From Thermomonas alba (GTDB lineage: Bacteria; Pseudomonadota; Gammaproteobacteria; Xanthomonadales; Xanthomonadaceae): a DNA stretch of 64,000 nucleotides. Shown here piece by piece: positions 49,096 through 63,450 of the stretch (positions are counted from its first letter, which is position 1; every line of letters begins with the position of its first letter). A program made the position numbers and the translations under genes. A model generated the notes under the pieces. The model ran no database searches, was not told the origin of the DNA, and saw only the letters and a program-made list of their open reading frames with translations. Location of the stretch: contig NZ_JAJOZU010000001.1 in the NCBI RefSeq assembly GCF_022419205.1, positions 310,001-374,000 on the forward strand. The letters run 5' to 3'.

Positions 49096-52000
49096 ATGCG
49101 CCTTTCCACCATCAAGCTGTCCGGCTTCAAATCGTTCGTCGATCCGACCACCTTGCATCTGCCGACCAACATGACCGGCATCGTCGGTCCGAACGGCTGC
49201 GGCAAGTCGAACATCATCGACGCCATCCGCTGGGTGATGGGCGAGAGCGCGGCCAGCCGCCTGCGCGGCGATTCGCTGACCGACGTGATCTTCTCCGGCA
49301 GCTCGGCGCGCAAGCCGGTGTCGCAGGCCAGCGTCGAGCTGATCTTCGATAACTCCGATCACACCATCACCGGCGAGTACGCCGCGTTCAACGAGATTTC
49401 GGTCAAGCGCACGGTCAGCCGTGACGGCCAGAGCGCGTATTACCTCAATGGCAGCAAATGCCGCCGGCGCGATATCACCGACCTGTTCCTGGGTACCGGC
49501 CTGGGGCCGCGCAGCTATTCGATCATCGAGCAGGGCATGATCTCGCAGGTCATCGAGGCGCGGCCCGAGGAACTGCGAATCTATCTGGAGGAAGCCGCAG
49601 GCATCTCCAAGTACAAGGAGCGTCGAAAAGAGACCGAGGCCCGCATCCGCCATACCCGCGAGAATCTGGATCGTCTGAACGATCTGCGCGAGGAGGTGGA
49701 CAAGCAACTCCAGCATCTCGCCCGGCAGGCGCGCCAGGCCGAGCAGTACAACGCGATCCAGGCCGAACGCAGAATCAAGGAAGCCGAGTGGAAGGCGCTC
49801 GAGTTCCGCGCGCTGGACGGCCAGTTGCGCGCGCTACGCGAGCAGCTCGCGCAGGAGGAAACCCGGCTGGAACAGCTGGTCGCCGAGCAGCGGCATGCCG
49901 AGAGCGTGCTGGAAGCCGGGCGCGTACGCCGCGAGGCGGCGAGCGAGGCGTTGAATGCGGCGCAGGCGGCGGTCTATCAGGTGGGCAGCACCCTGGCCCG
50001 AGTGGAGCAGCAGATCGCCCATCAACGCGAACTGTCGATCCGCTTGCAGCGGGCGCGTGATGAGGCGCAGGCGGCATTGATCGAGCTTGGTCATCACATC
50101 AGCGGTGACCAGCAGAAGCTCGACGCACTGAAAGCCGCGCTGGCCGAAGCGGAGCCGCGGCTGGAACTGCTGCAGGAAGAAGACCTGCAGCGTCAGGAGG
50201 CGCTGCGCGAGGCCGAGGCGCGGCTGGCGGACTGGCAGCAGCGCTGGGACGCGCATAGTCGCGAGCAGGCCGACGCCGCCCGGGCGTGCGACGTCGAGCG
50301 CACCCGGATCGAACACCTGGATCGCCAGATCCTGGAGGCCGATCGCCGCCGTCAGCAGCTGCGCGAGGAGCGCGCCAGCCTCGATCTGGACGTCCTCACC
50401 GACGGATTCGATCAGCTGCAGCAGCAGCATGACGAGCAGCGCGAGCGGCTGGAGATGCTCAGTGCCGAGGTCGAGGCCCGCCGTCAGGCGACCGCCGACG
50501 TGCAGGAACGCCAGCGCGCCGTGCAGGCAGAGCTAGCGGAACTGCGCAAGCAGGCGCAGACTGCGCGCGGTCGGCTGGCCTCGCTGGAGACCTTGCAGGC
50601 CGCCGCGCTCGGGCAAGAACAAGGGGCCGCAAGGCAATGGCTGCAGGCGCACGGGCTGCTGGACGCCGCGCGCGTCGGCGAGCGTCTGCAGGTGGAGCCC
50701 GGCTGGGAGAACGCGGTCGAGACCGCCCTGGGCCAGCTGATCGAAGCCGTGATCGTGGATGCGCCCGAGCAGTTGATCGACGCCCTCGGCGAACTCGGTG
50801 AAGGCCGTCTCGCGTTGGTGGCAGGCGCGGAGGGGGATGACGCCGTCTATCCTCCGACTTCGCTGGCGGCCAAGGTCCGTGGTCCGCGTGCGATTCGGTC
50901 GCTGCTGGCGCGCCTGCATGCCGCCGAGACCTTGCCCGAGGCGCGGGCGCTGCAATCGACGCTGGGCGAGGGCGAGTCGGTCATCACCCGCAATGGCGAG
51001 CGCCTGGGTGACGGCTGGGTGCGCATCGCTCGGTCCGGCGCGGCCCAGCAGGGGGCGCTGCTGCGTGAGAAAGAAATCCAGGCGCTGCGCGCGGAAATCG
51101 AGCAGCACGTCCAGCGCGAGCGCGCGCTGGAGGCCAATCTGGCGCAGCTGCGCGACGCCCATCTGGCCGCGGAGCAGCAGCGCGAGGACGTCCAGCGCCA
51201 GCTGTACATGGCGCACCGCAGCGTCTCGGAACTGGCGGGCCGGCTGCAGAGCCAGCAGGGCCGGCTGGAGACGGCGCGCAACCGCATCGCGCGCATCGAC
51301 GCGGAGCTGGCGCAGTTGGAGGAGGCGCTGCACAGCCACAAGGAGCAGGCAGCCGAAGCCCGTGTGCGGATCGAGGAAGCGCTCGCGCGCATGGGCAACC
51401 TGGAGTCGGCCCGGCAGACGCTGGAAAACGAGCGCCGCTATCTCTCCGACCGGCGCGAAGCCGCGCGTATCGCTGCGCGTGAGGCGCGCGACGCGGCACA
51501 CGCGCTGGCCTTGACCCTGGAGTCGCAGCGCGTGCAGGCGGTGGCGCTGGCGCAGGCGCTGGAACGCATGGGCGGTCAGCGCGGCCAGCTGGATGCGCGC
51601 CTGGAGGAGCTCGCTGCGCAGTTGGCCGAGGGCGACGCGCCGGTCCAGGCGCTGGAGGCGGAACGGCAGGTGGCGCTGGAAGAGCGGGTGCGCGTCGAGC
51701 GCGAGCTGGCGCAGGCGCGGTCTTTGCTCGATGGCATCGATGCCGAGCTGCGCCAGTACGAACAGGTGCGCCAGCAGCGCGATGCGCAGGCGCTCGCGCA
51801 GCGCGAGGCGATCGCCCAGCGCAGGCTGGCGCAGCAGGCGCTCGCGCTCAAGGCCGAACAGTTTTCCGCCGCAGTCGCCGAGGCCGGTTTCGTGCTGCAG
51901 GACTTGCTCGACGCACTGCCCGCGGATGCTGACCCCGCCGTCTGGGAGCGCGCGGTGGCGGATCTGGACGCGCGCCTGCGGCGGCTGGAGCCGGTCAATC

Positions 52001-52602
52001 TGGCCGCCATTGCCGAGCACGCCGAAGCGGCCCAGCGCAAGGAATATCTGGATGCCCAGGATGCCGATTTGCGGGTTGCGCTGGAGACGCTGGAGGAGGC
52101 CATCCGCAAGATCGACCGCGAAACCCGCGGCCGTTTCAAGGACACCTTCGATCGTGTCAATGCGGGGATGCAGGAGCTGTATCCGCGCCTGTTCGGCGGC
52201 GGCCATGCCTATCTCGAGCTCACCGGCGAGGATCTGCTGGATACCGGTGTGGCGATCATGGCGCGCCCGCCAGGCAAGCGCGTGTCGAACATTTCGCTGC
52301 TGTCCGGCGGTGAAAAGGCGATGACCGCGGTGGCGCTGGTGTTCTCGATCTTCCGTCTGAACCCGGCGCCGTTCTGCCTGCTCGACGAGGTGGACGCGCC
52401 GCTGGACGAGGCCAATGTCGGTCGCTTCACCGCGATGGTCAGTGAGATGAGCGAGCAGGTACAGTTCCTGTTCGTGACCCACAACAAGGCGACCATGGAA
52501 GCGGCGCACCAGCTGTTGGGCGTGACCATGCGCGAGCCGGGCGTTTCGCGCCTGGTGTCGGTGGATCTGGCCGAAGCCGCGCGCCTGGCCGGCGCGGCAT
52601 GA
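49096..52602 (+). CDS. smc: Chromosome partition/condensin protein SMC
   Basis: This 1168-residue SMC has an N-terminal ATPase half with Walker A GPNGCGKSN (31-39), a long coiled coil, a hinge (about 500-650, ENAVETALGQLIEAVIVD...), the returning coiled coil, and a C-terminal half with signature LSGGEKAMTAVAL and Walker B FCLLDEVDAPLDEAN. The length is typical. With ScpA and ScpB it extrudes DNA loops from the origin region. It begins the smc-zipA-ligA-epmA run. Confidence 0.97.
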   Translation: MRLSTIKLSGFKSFVDPTTLHLPTNMTGIVGPNGCGKSNIIDAIRWVMGESAASRLRGDSLTDVIFSGSSARKPVSQASVELIFDNSDHTITGEYAAFNEISVKRTVSRDGQSAYYLNGSKCRRRDITDLFLGTGLGPRSYSIIEQGMISQVIEARPEELRIYLEEAAGISKYKERRKETEARIRHTRENLDRLNDLREEVDKQLQHLARQARQAEQYNAIQAERRIKEAEWKALEFRALDGQLRALREQLAQEETRLEQLVAEQRHAESVLEAGRVRREAASEALNAAQAAVYQVGSTLARVEQQIAHQRELSIRLQRARDEAQAALIELGHHISGDQQKLDALKAALAEAEPRLELLQEEDLQRQEALREAEARLADWQQRWDAHSREQADAARACDVERTRIEHLDRQILEADRRRQQLREERASLDLDVLTDGFDQLQQQHDEQRERLEMLSAEVEARRQATADVQERQRAVQAELAELRKQAQTARGRLASLETLQAAALGQEQGAARQWLQAHGLLDAARVGERLQVEPGWENAVETALGQLIEAVIVDAPEQLIDALGELGEGRLALVAGAEGDDAVYPPTSLAAKVRGPRAIRSLLARLHAAETLPEARALQSTLGEGESVITRNGERLGDGWVRIARSGAAQQGALLREKEIQALRAEIEQHVQRERALEANLAQLRDAHLAAEQQREDVQRQLYMAHRSVSELAGRLQSQQGRLETARNRIARIDAELAQLEEALHSHKEQAAEARVRIEEALARMGNLESARQTLENERRYLSDRREAARIAAREARDAAHALALTLESQRVQAVALAQALERMGGQRGQLDARLEELAAQLAEGDAPVQALEAERQVALEERVRVERELAQARSLLDGIDAELRQYEQVRQQRDAQALAQREAIAQRRLAQQALALKAEQFSAAVAEAGFVLQDLLDALPADADPAVWERAVADLDARLRRLEPVNLAAIAEHAEAAQRKEYLDAQDADLRVALETLEEAIRKIDRETRGRFKDTFDRVNAGMQELYPRLFGGGHAYLELTGEDLLDTGVAIMARPPGKRVSNISLLSGGEKAMTAVALVFSIFRLNPAPFCLLDEVDAPLDEANVGRFTAMVSEMSEQVQFLFVTHNKATMEAAHQLLGVTMREPGVSRLVSVDLAEAARLAGAA

Positions 52603-52624
52603 CCTGCTTCAGGAGGGCATTCGG

Positions 52625-53344
52625 ATGTCGGACATGACCCTGCTTCGAATCGGCATCGCAGTGGCGATGTCGCTGCTGCTGGGCGCGATCATTTACTTCG
52701 GCCGCAACCGTCACGATGGTCAGGGCCGTCGCGTGCCGCGGGCTGCGGCAGACCGGCGCGCGGCCCCCGAGTCAGTGGCGTCTGCGGAGCAGGAGGCGGG
52801 GGAGCGGGAAGCGGCGGCGGTGGCACAGGACGAGTTGCCGCTGCCGGCGCCAGCGCCGGAGCGCGAGCCGCCCGGCCGCCGCCCCCATGATCAGTTCGAT
52901 CGCATCCTGACTCTGTATGTGGCTGCCAAGGCCGGCTGCACCCTGCGCGGCACGGACATCGTGGTCGCGGCCGAGAAGGCGGGGCTCACCTTTGGCTACA
53001 TGGACGTGTTCCACCGCCTGGTGGACGGCCGCCCGGAGCTGGGGCCGATCTTCAGCGTGGCCAATATCCTCAAGCCCGGCAGCTTCGATATGGCGCGTAT
53101 CGCCGAGCTGGAGACACCGGCGATCGCGTTTTTCCTGACCCTGCCAGCGCCGGTGCCAGCACTGGATGCGTGGGAGGCCATGGAGCCGGCAGCGCAGCGC
53201 ATGGCGGCTCTGCTCGATGGCGTGGTGCTGGACGAGGAGCGCAATGCGCTCGGGCGCCAGCGCATCCAGCATATCCGCGAGGAGCTGCGTGCCTACGACC
53301 GTCAGCATGCCGCGCCGCCGCTGGGCAAGTCCACGCGCTGGTGA
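52625..53344 (+). CDS. zipA: Cell division protein ZipA
   Basis: This 239-residue protein has one N-terminal membrane helix (TLLRIGIAVAMSLLLGAIIYFG), a charged Ala/Pro/Glu-rich linker (about 30-90) and the C-terminal ZipA FtsZ-binding domain (FDRILTLYVAAKAGCTLRGTDIVVAAEKAGLTFGYMDVFHRL). It tethers FtsZ to the membrane in the early divisome. AGGAGG lies upstream of ATG 52625. The order smc-zipA-ligA is common in gammaproteobacteria. Confidence 0.94.
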   Translation: MSDMTLLRIGIAVAMSLLLGAIIYFGRNRHDGQGRRVPRAAADRRAAPESVASAEQEAGEREAAAVAQDELPLPAPAPEREPPGRRPHDQFDRILTLYVAAKAGCTLRGTDIVVAAEKAGLTFGYMDVFHRLVDGRPELGPIFSVANILKPGSFDMARIAELETPAIAFFLTLPAPVPALDAWEAMEPAAQRMAALLDGVVLDEERNALGRQRIQHIREELRAYDRQHAAPPLGKSTRW

Positions 53345-56745
<3,401 letters not shown>

Positions 56746-57059
56746 GACGCCACGCGACGGGAGGGCGATCGCTGAATGGCATATGGAGATCCAGGCGGGA
56801 CGGCGCAGAAGTTTGGGGACGGGATGGCACCTCGGCGGAGCGTGGCGACTGTCGTGGCGGCGAGGCGCGCGTGGCGAGCCGAACCACGGGTGGTTCCGCG
56901 TATATGCCTGACCTGCGGTGAACGCGCGGAGCCGCCGTATCGAGGATCTCACCTGGGGCTACGGCCGCGGCGTGGTTTGGGTTGCGCAGGGCTGCCGCGC
57001 CGAGTTCCGCAGCAGTCGCTGAGTGGGGCGCAGGCTCGGGTCCGTGGTTAAATGCGCGG
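56746..57059. other. Gene-free stretch between epmA and mtnA
   Basis: No supported gene was found. Several short + frames exist but have poor composition and no family look. A GAACCA/TGGTTC inverted repeat with a four-base loop at 56881-56896 could act in termination after epmA, without a U-tract. No riboswitch was recognised before mtnA. Confidence 0.5.
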
Positions 57060-58133
57060 ATGACCGATACCGCGCTTGCACTCGCCGATCTCGACTTCGA
57101 CCGTTATGACCACGTCCGCCCGATCCGCTGGACCGGCGAGGCGCTGGAGCTGCTGGATCAACGGTTGCTGCCGTTTTCCGTGGTGCATGAAGTCTGCCGC
57201 AGCAGCGATGAGGTGGCCGAGGCCATCGCCAAGCTGGTGGTGCGTGGCGCACCCGCGATCGGGATCGCGGCCGCCTGGGGCGTCGTGCTGGCCGCACGCA
57301 GCATCGAGGTAACCCGCGCGCAGACGGCGCTGCATCAGCTGGAGCCGGCCTTGCAGCGTTTGAATGCGGCGCGGCCGACCGCGGTCAATCTGATGTGGGC
57401 GCTGGCGCGCATGCGCCGCGCGCTGGCGACGGCCGATGGCGACTGGCGCGCCGCGCTGGAGCGCGAGGCGCAGGCGATCGAGCGTGAGGACCTGGCCGCC
57501 AACCGCCGCATGGGCGCGCTCGGCGCCGCCTTGCTCGCGCCCGCCAGCGGGGTGCTGACCCACTGCAATACCGGCTCGCTGGCCACCGCCGGCTTCGGTA
57601 CCGCGCTCGGCGTGATCCGCGCTGGCGTCGCCGCCGGCCGCGTCGCGCGCGTGTTCGCCACCGAAACCCGCCCCTGGAACCAGGGCGCGCGCCTGACCGT
57701 GTGGGAGCTGATGCAGGACGGGATCGACGCCACCCTGATCGCCGATTCCGCCGCCGCACACCTGATGAAGACCGGACAAGTGCAGTGGGTGGTGGTCGGC
57801 GCCGACCGCATTTGCGCCAATGGCGATACCGCCAACAAGATCGGCACCTACCAGCTGGCGATCGCGGCCAAGCACCACGGGGTGAAGGTGATGGTGGTGG
57901 CGCCGTCTTCGACCGTGGACATGGCGACCGCGGCGGGCGATGCGATCGAGATCGAGGAGCGCGACCCGGCCGAGTTGCTGAGCTTCCGTGGCGAGCGGGT
58001 GGTCGCCACGGGCGTGCGCGCCTGGAACCCGGTATTCGACGTCACCCCGCACGCACTCATCGATGCCATCGTCACCGAGCGCGGCGTGGTCGAGCAGCCC
58101 GATGCAGCGCGCATGCGCGCGCTGTTCGGCTGA
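57060..58133 (+). CDS. mtnA: S-methyl-5-thioribose-1-phosphate isomerase MtnA
   Basis: This 357-residue enzyme belongs to the eIF2B-like isomerases. It has [19 protein letters not shown], the catalytic Cys in [34 protein letters not shown] and the Asp in [21 protein letters not shown]. It isomerises methylthioribose-1-phosphate to the ribulose form in methionine salvage. The aminotransferase (39192) and omega-amidase (41804) could serve the last step of the same pathway. ATG 57060 was chosen over 56982. Confidence 0.95.
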   Translation: MTDTALALADLDFDRYDHVRPIRWTGEALELLDQRLLPFSVVHEVCRSSDEVAEAIAKLVVRGAPAIGIAAAWGVVLAARSIEVTRAQTALHQLEPALQRLNAARPTAVNLMWALARMRRALATADGDWRAALEREAQAIEREDLAANRRMGALGAALLAPASGVLTHCNTGSLATAGFGTALGVIRAGVAAGRVARVFATETRPWNQGARLTVWELMQDGIDATLIADSAAAHLMKTGQVQWVVVGADRICANGDTANKIGTYQLAIAAKHHGVKVMVVAPSSTVDMATAAGDAIEIEERDPAELLSFRGERVVATGVRAWNPVFDVTPHALIDAIVTERGVVEQPDAARMRALFG

Positions 58134-58234
58134 GGCGTCGGCCGCTGCCGGCAAGGTGCCCGGCACGGGTCGCAGCTTTCCGCGCAAGCGATTGATTTTT
58201 CCGGTGAAATCCGGGTGCTTTGAGAGGCGGCGGA

Positions 58235-58243
58235 TGATACAAT
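58235..58243 (+). promoter_or_regulatory. Extended -10 promoter element upstream of gyrA
   Basis: TGATACAAT fits the extended -10 form TGnTATAAT with one mismatch. It lies in the 217-base mtnA-gyrA gap, about 108 bases before the gyrA ATG. No good -35 is seen at the usual distance, as expected for extended -10 promoters. Confidence 0.5.
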
Positions 58244-58350
58244 CCAAGGCTTGCTCGAGCCCCGCCTGATGCGCGCGCGGATGCCGTTTCCGCGCCTCTG
58301 GCGTGGGCTCGCAATCCCGACCCAGATTCGCGACAGGAACCGCACCTACG

Positions 58351-60927
<2,577 letters not shown>

Positions 60928-60938
60928 TCCCCGTCCCC

Positions 60939-60948
60939 GGGGGGGGGG
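60939..60948. repeat. G10 homopolymer between gyrA and the HDOD gene
   Basis: A run of ten G follows CCGTCCCC, 11 bases after the gyrA stop codon and 86 bases before the next start. Such tracts change length easily during replication and sequencing. It lies outside coding sequence. Confidence 0.8.
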
Positions 60949-61034
60949 CGCTGCAGGAGGGCGTGTCGGCTGCCGCGCCCACCGCGCATGCGATAGCCTG
61001 TAGTCGGATCGACGGATGCGGAGCATGGGAGCCG

Positions 61035-62150
61035 ATGGACACGTGGGGGTGGGCCGCGGTTGCGGGGAGCGTGCTGGCGCTGGCCGGCATCGCGGCATGG
61101 CGACTGCGCCGCGGCACGGGCGCGGCGGCCTCGCGTAGCGCGCCATCCGTAGTCGCGGCAATGCATCCGCCGCCCTCGGCCGAGGCAGACGGGAATCGAG
61201 ACCGCGCTGCTGACGCTGCAGCCGCGCCGGCGCCGCCCAGTGGACGCGAGTTGACCCGCGACCTGCTGGCCTCTGCGGTGGAATCCTCGCTGAGAGACGG
61301 AATCGCGCCTTCTGCCGACGAGGCGGCCCGCGCGGCGATCGCCACGGCCTGTGCCCACCTGCTGTCGCGCCCGCAGTTCCTGGCGCGCCATCTGCCGCGC
61401 CGCCCGCAGCTGTTGCCCCGGTTGATGCGCGCCTTCAACGATCCGGAGGTCGGGCTCGATCAGATCGTGCAGATCGTAAGCGAAGATCCGGCGCTGTCGG
61501 CCAATCTGCTGCGGATTGCCAACAGCGCCTACTACCGGGTGCAGGAGAGCGTCGTGGAGAATCTGCCGCGGGCCGCTGCCTTGCTCGGCCTGGACGGAAT
61601 GCGCCAAGTATTGCTCGATGCGCTGCTGCAGCCGGTGCTGTCGGTGGGAGTCGGCCCGCTGCGGCGTTTGCCGGAGGTCATTTGGGAACATACCCGGCTG
61701 ACGGCTGATATCGCAGCCGATCTGGCGCGCACGCGCCAGGACGCGGATGCCGCACTGGTCGCCCAGATGGCGGCGTTGCTGCATGGGCTGGGCATGCTCG
61801 TGGTCGTGCAGCTGCTGCGGGAGAACCCGCAACTGACGCCGGATGCGATGGCCGTGGCACAGATCCTGGAAGAGCAGGCCGCGCCGGTGGCGCACCGTAT
61901 CGCCCAAAGCTGGGAACTGCCGCCGCGCATCGAGGCGGCGCTCGAGGCGCAGCGCGGCGAGCGCATGCCGACGGATCCGGTCGGGTGTGCGCTACGCAGC
62001 GGGCGCATGCTGGCTGCGCTCGCCATGCATTGCCACGCGGGGCGCTGGACGCCGGAGCAGGGGCTGGCCCTGCTGCAAGCCTGGGCCGACCAGCGCGGGC
62101 TGCAGGATGATCTCGGGTCGATCTGGCGGCGTCTGCACGCCCAGGATTAG
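61035..62150 (+). CDS. HDOD domain protein with N-terminal membrane helix
   Basis: This 371-residue protein has an N-terminal membrane segment (WGWAAVAGSVLALAGIAAW), an Ala/Pro-rich linker, and an HDOD domain (about 120-320; LMRAFNDPEVGLDQIVQIVSEDPALSANLLRIANSAYY; AALLHGLGMLVVVQLL) lacking a full HD metal site. HDOD proteins are signalling adaptors linked to motility, biofilm and cyclic-di-GMP pathways in Xanthomonas and Vibrio. A membrane-tethered form is less usual. ATG 61035 has GGGAG upstream. Confidence 0.85.
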   Translation: MDTWGWAAVAGSVLALAGIAAWRLRRGTGAAASRSAPSVVAAMHPPPSAEADGNRDRAADAAAAPAPPSGRELTRDLLASAVESSLRDGIAPSADEAARAAIATACAHLLSRPQFLARHLPRRPQLLPRLMRAFNDPEVGLDQIVQIVSEDPALSANLLRIANSAYYRVQESVVENLPRAAALLGLDGMRQVLLDALLQPVLSVGVGPLRRLPEVIWEHTRLTADIAADLARTRQDADAALVAQMAALLHGLGMLVVVQLLRENPQLTPDAMAVAQILEEQAAPVAHRIAQSWELPPRIEAALEAQRGERMPTDPVGCALRSGRMLAALAMHCHAGRWTPEQGLALLQAWADQRGLQDDLGSIWRRLHAQD

Positions 62151-62164
62151 CAGGCCCGCACGCG

Positions 62165-62185
62165 CTGCCGGCTTCAGTCCGGCAG
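62165..62185. terminator. Stem-loop at the HDOD/peroxiredoxin convergent junction
   Basis: CTGCCGG and CCGGCAG form a perfect 7-bp stem with a seven-base loop, spanning the stop codon of the convergent peroxiredoxin gene. No U-tract is present. It may be a bidirectional terminator or 3'-end stabiliser. Confidence 0.4.
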
Positions 62186-62659
62186 ATGGGCCAGCACGTG
62201 CTCGGCCGAAGATACCCGGTATTCGCCAGGGGCCTCCACCCACAGGCCCTTGACGATGCCATTCTCGGCGTACAGGGCGAAGCGCTTGCTGCGCAGCCCC
62301 ATGCCATAGCCGCTGGCGTCCATTTCAAGCCCCAGCGCGCGGGTGAAGTCCGCATTGCCGTCGGCCAACAGGAGCAGGCCATCCGGCACGCCCTGGGCGC
62401 GTCCCCAGGCTTGCATCACGAAGGCATCATTCACGGCCATGCATGCCAGCGTGATGCCGCGCGCGCGGAAGGCATCGAAATGCTGGACATAGCTGGGCAG
62501 ATGTCGTTCCGAGCAGGTCGGGGTGAACGCCCCCGGCACGGAAAACAGCACCAGCTTGCGATGGTCGAATAGCGTGTGGGTATCCACCTTGTGGATGCCG
62601 CGGCCGTCGATGTACTGCAGCACCGCTTCTGGAATACGCTCGCCGATTCGGATCGTCAT
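62174..62659 (-). CDS. Peroxiredoxin (Prx5/AhpC-TSA type)
   Basis: This 161-residue atypical peroxiredoxin has the peroxidatic Cys49 in PGAFTPTCSERHLPSYV and a second Cys73 in ITLACMAVNDAFVMQAWG. The length and the PGAFTPTCS motif match the Prx5 group, which reduces peroxides with glutaredoxin/glutathione or thioredoxin. ATG 62659; ATG 62674 is an alternative. It is divergent from the hsp20 gene, with which it shares a 139-base intergenic region. Confidence 0.92.
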   Translation of the reverse strand: MTIRIGERIPEAVLQYIDGRGIHKVDTHTLFDHRKLVLFSVPGAFTPTCSERHLPSYVQHFDAFRARGITLACMAVNDAFVMQAWGRAQGVPDGLLLLADGNADFTRALGLEMDASGYGMGLRSKRFALYAENGIVKGLWVEAPGEYRVSSAEHVLAHLPD

Positions 62660-62719
62660 TGGCCATCCTCGCATCACTGAAAAAATCCTGACTGGGGCGC
62701 GCGCAGCCGCATGCCTGCT

Positions 62720-62748
62720 CTTGACCGCGCCGGGCCTCGCTCCCATTT
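62720..62748 (+). promoter_or_regulatory. Predicted sigma-32 heat-shock promoter of hsp20
   Basis: CTTGACC (-35 consensus CTTGAAA), a 14-base spacer and TCCCATTT (-10 consensus CCCCATNT, seven of eight). The element ends 50 bases before the hsp20 ATG. It fits the product, a small heat-shock protein. Confidence 0.65.
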
Positions 62749-62798
62749 AGCGCTCGCGGCAGTGGTGCAGAGCCGCAACCCGTCAGGAGGAGGATGCC

Positions 62799-63293
62799 AT
62801 GAATTCGATCACTCATACGAATGATCCGCGCCTTGCGCAAGCGCCGCGTCGTCTGAGCCAGTCTGCGTTTCCGGATGACGTGCGCCAGTTGTTCGAGCGG
62901 TTCTTCCAGATCGGCGACTTCGCCGATGGTTCTTCGGTGGTGACCAGCGAGTGGACACCACGGGTGGACATCCGGGAAGAGGACAATCGTTTCGTGATCC
63001 TGGCCGACTTGCCGGGCATCGATCCGAACGATGTGGAAATCATGATGGACAAGGGCATTTTGTCCATCAAGGGCGAGCGCAAGAGCGAGGCCGAACACCA
63101 CAGCGAGCGCTACAGCCGGATCGAGCGCCGCTACGGCATGTTCCACCGTCGTTTCGCGCTGCCCGACAGCGCCGATCCCGATGCGATCACCGCGCAGGGC
63201 TACAACGGCGTGCTGGAGATCAGCATTCCCAAGCGGCCGGAGACCACCCCGCGCCGGATTCATGTCGGCAAGCCGGAGGGCCGCGTTTCCTGA
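62799..63293 (+). CDS. Small heat-shock protein Hsp20
   Basis: This 164-residue protein has an alpha-crystallin domain (about 50-145): WTPRVDIREEDNRFVILADLPGIDPNDVEIMMDKGILSIKGERKSE, ending GYNGVLEISIPKRPE with the C-terminal extension. It holds unfolding proteins for refolding by DnaK/ClpB. A strong AGGAGGAGG precedes ATG 62799. It is followed by a CbpA/DnaJ gene, making a small chaperone module. Confidence 0.95.
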   Translation: MNSITHTNDPRLAQAPRRLSQSAFPDDVRQLFERFFQIGDFADGSSVVTSEWTPRVDIREEDNRFVILADLPGIDPNDVEIMMDKGILSIKGERKSEAEHHSERYSRIERRYGMFHRRFALPDSADPDAITAQGYNGVLEISIPKRPETTPRRIHVGKPEGRVS

Positions 63294-63450
63294 AAAAGTG
63301 CGCTTGACGGTCACCGGTTGCTAGCGCTTGCGTCTAGACTACGGCCCGTGATGTTCGCGGGCCGTAGCTTTTGTGGGGCGCTATGGCGCCGCCTGCGCCG
63401 GCGCGAACTCGCATCGGCTTCTCATCGAATCGAACTGGAAGCGGCTTGGC

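Noticed and set aside
50533-52509. 658-residue open frame on the - strand
   Set aside because: Antisense to the smc coiled coil; its Leu/Arg/Gln repeats mirror the coiled-coil codons.
56776-57051. 91-residue frame between epmA and mtnA
   Set aside because: Arg/Gly-rich, no ribosome site, no recognisable domain.
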